Shown one piece after another: positions 5,941-5,979 of a stretch of 5,979 nucleotides of DNA. The DNA comes from an uncultured Verrucomicrobiota bacterium (GTDB lineage Bacteria > Verrucomicrobiota > Verrucomicrobiia > Opitutales > LL51). The stretch spans positions 1-5,979 of the forward strand of contig CAMWJR010000051.1 in NCBI GenBank assembly GCA_947174645.1. Direction: 5' to 3'. Both the position numbers and the translations under genes were made by a program. The notes beneath the pieces are model-generated. The model saw only the letters and a list, made by a program, of their open reading frames with translations, had not been told where the DNA came from and ran no database searches. Position 1 is the first letter of the stretch. Each line of letters begins with the position of its first letter.

Positions 5941-5979
5941 GGGGGATTAGCTCAGCTGGTTAGAGCACTTGCTTCACAC
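5941..5979 (+). tRNA. tRNA-Val (anticodon CAC), 5' half only
   Basis: The last 39 bases fit the first half of a tRNA. The 5' acceptor strand is GGGGGAT (5941-5947), followed by TA. The D arm is GCTC/GAGC (5950-5953 with 5963-5966) with loop AGCTGGTTA. After A5967 comes the 5' anticodon stem CTTGC (5968-5972) and a seven-base loop TTCACAC (5973-5979). The anticodon read at 5975-5977 is CAC, which decodes the valine codon GTG. The window ends exactly at the end of the loop, so the 3' half, the T arm and the other side of the acceptor cannot be checked. Confidence 0.88.

Noticed and set aside
5863..5979. Open frame from ATG 5863 running into the tRNA, translating to GLAQLVRALASH near its end
   Set aside because: The AQLVRA string is the familiar false translation of tRNA D-arm sequence.

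Overview
This is a bacterial chromosomal window of ordinary base composition with tightly packed genes and no stretch over 300 bases without a gene. I see no insertion sequence, CRISPR array, phage gene or riboswitch. The taxon cannot be fixed from the sequence. The mix of a DUF2062 membrane protein, TPR proteins, and a DnaX with a degenerate zinc module would fit a Gram-negative such as a member of the PVC group, but that is a weak inference.

Left part (about 1-1660, + strand): grpE, probably cut at its 5' end by the window edge, is followed without a gap by dnaJ. These encode the nucleotide exchange factor and the J-domain co-chaperone of DnaK. dnaK itself is not in the window. A small GNRA-loop hairpin with a U-rich tail, lying just inside the next gene, could end this transcript.

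Middle part (about 1667-3662, - strand): dnaX, encoding the clamp-loader subunit of DNA polymerase III, comes first in transcription order. It is followed after 43-49 bases by a gene for a 221-residue TPR protein whose layout resembles the SycD/LcrH class of type III secretion chaperones. No other secretion gene is visible. dnaX is short (gamma-like) and has lost two of its four usual zinc cysteines. Both genes lack a clear Shine-Dalgarno site at their ATG, and both have a -10-like hexamer exactly 7 bases before it, as in leaderless transcripts.

Right part (about 3782-5735, + strand): divergent from dnaX lies a two-gene unit. It encodes an exported TPR-repeat protein (441 aa) and, 4 bases later, a DUF2062 integral membrane protein (207 aa). 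They may form an envelope-associated pair of unknown function. A 205-base intergenic region follows, with a possible promoter, and then the 5' half of a tRNA-Val(CAC) gene cut by the window end.

Overall this is mostly housekeeping content. The points most worth checking are the SycD-like protein beside dnaX, the leaderless geometry, the altered DnaX zinc module and the exported TPR/DUF2062 pair. I do not see convincing evidence for a wholly new system.
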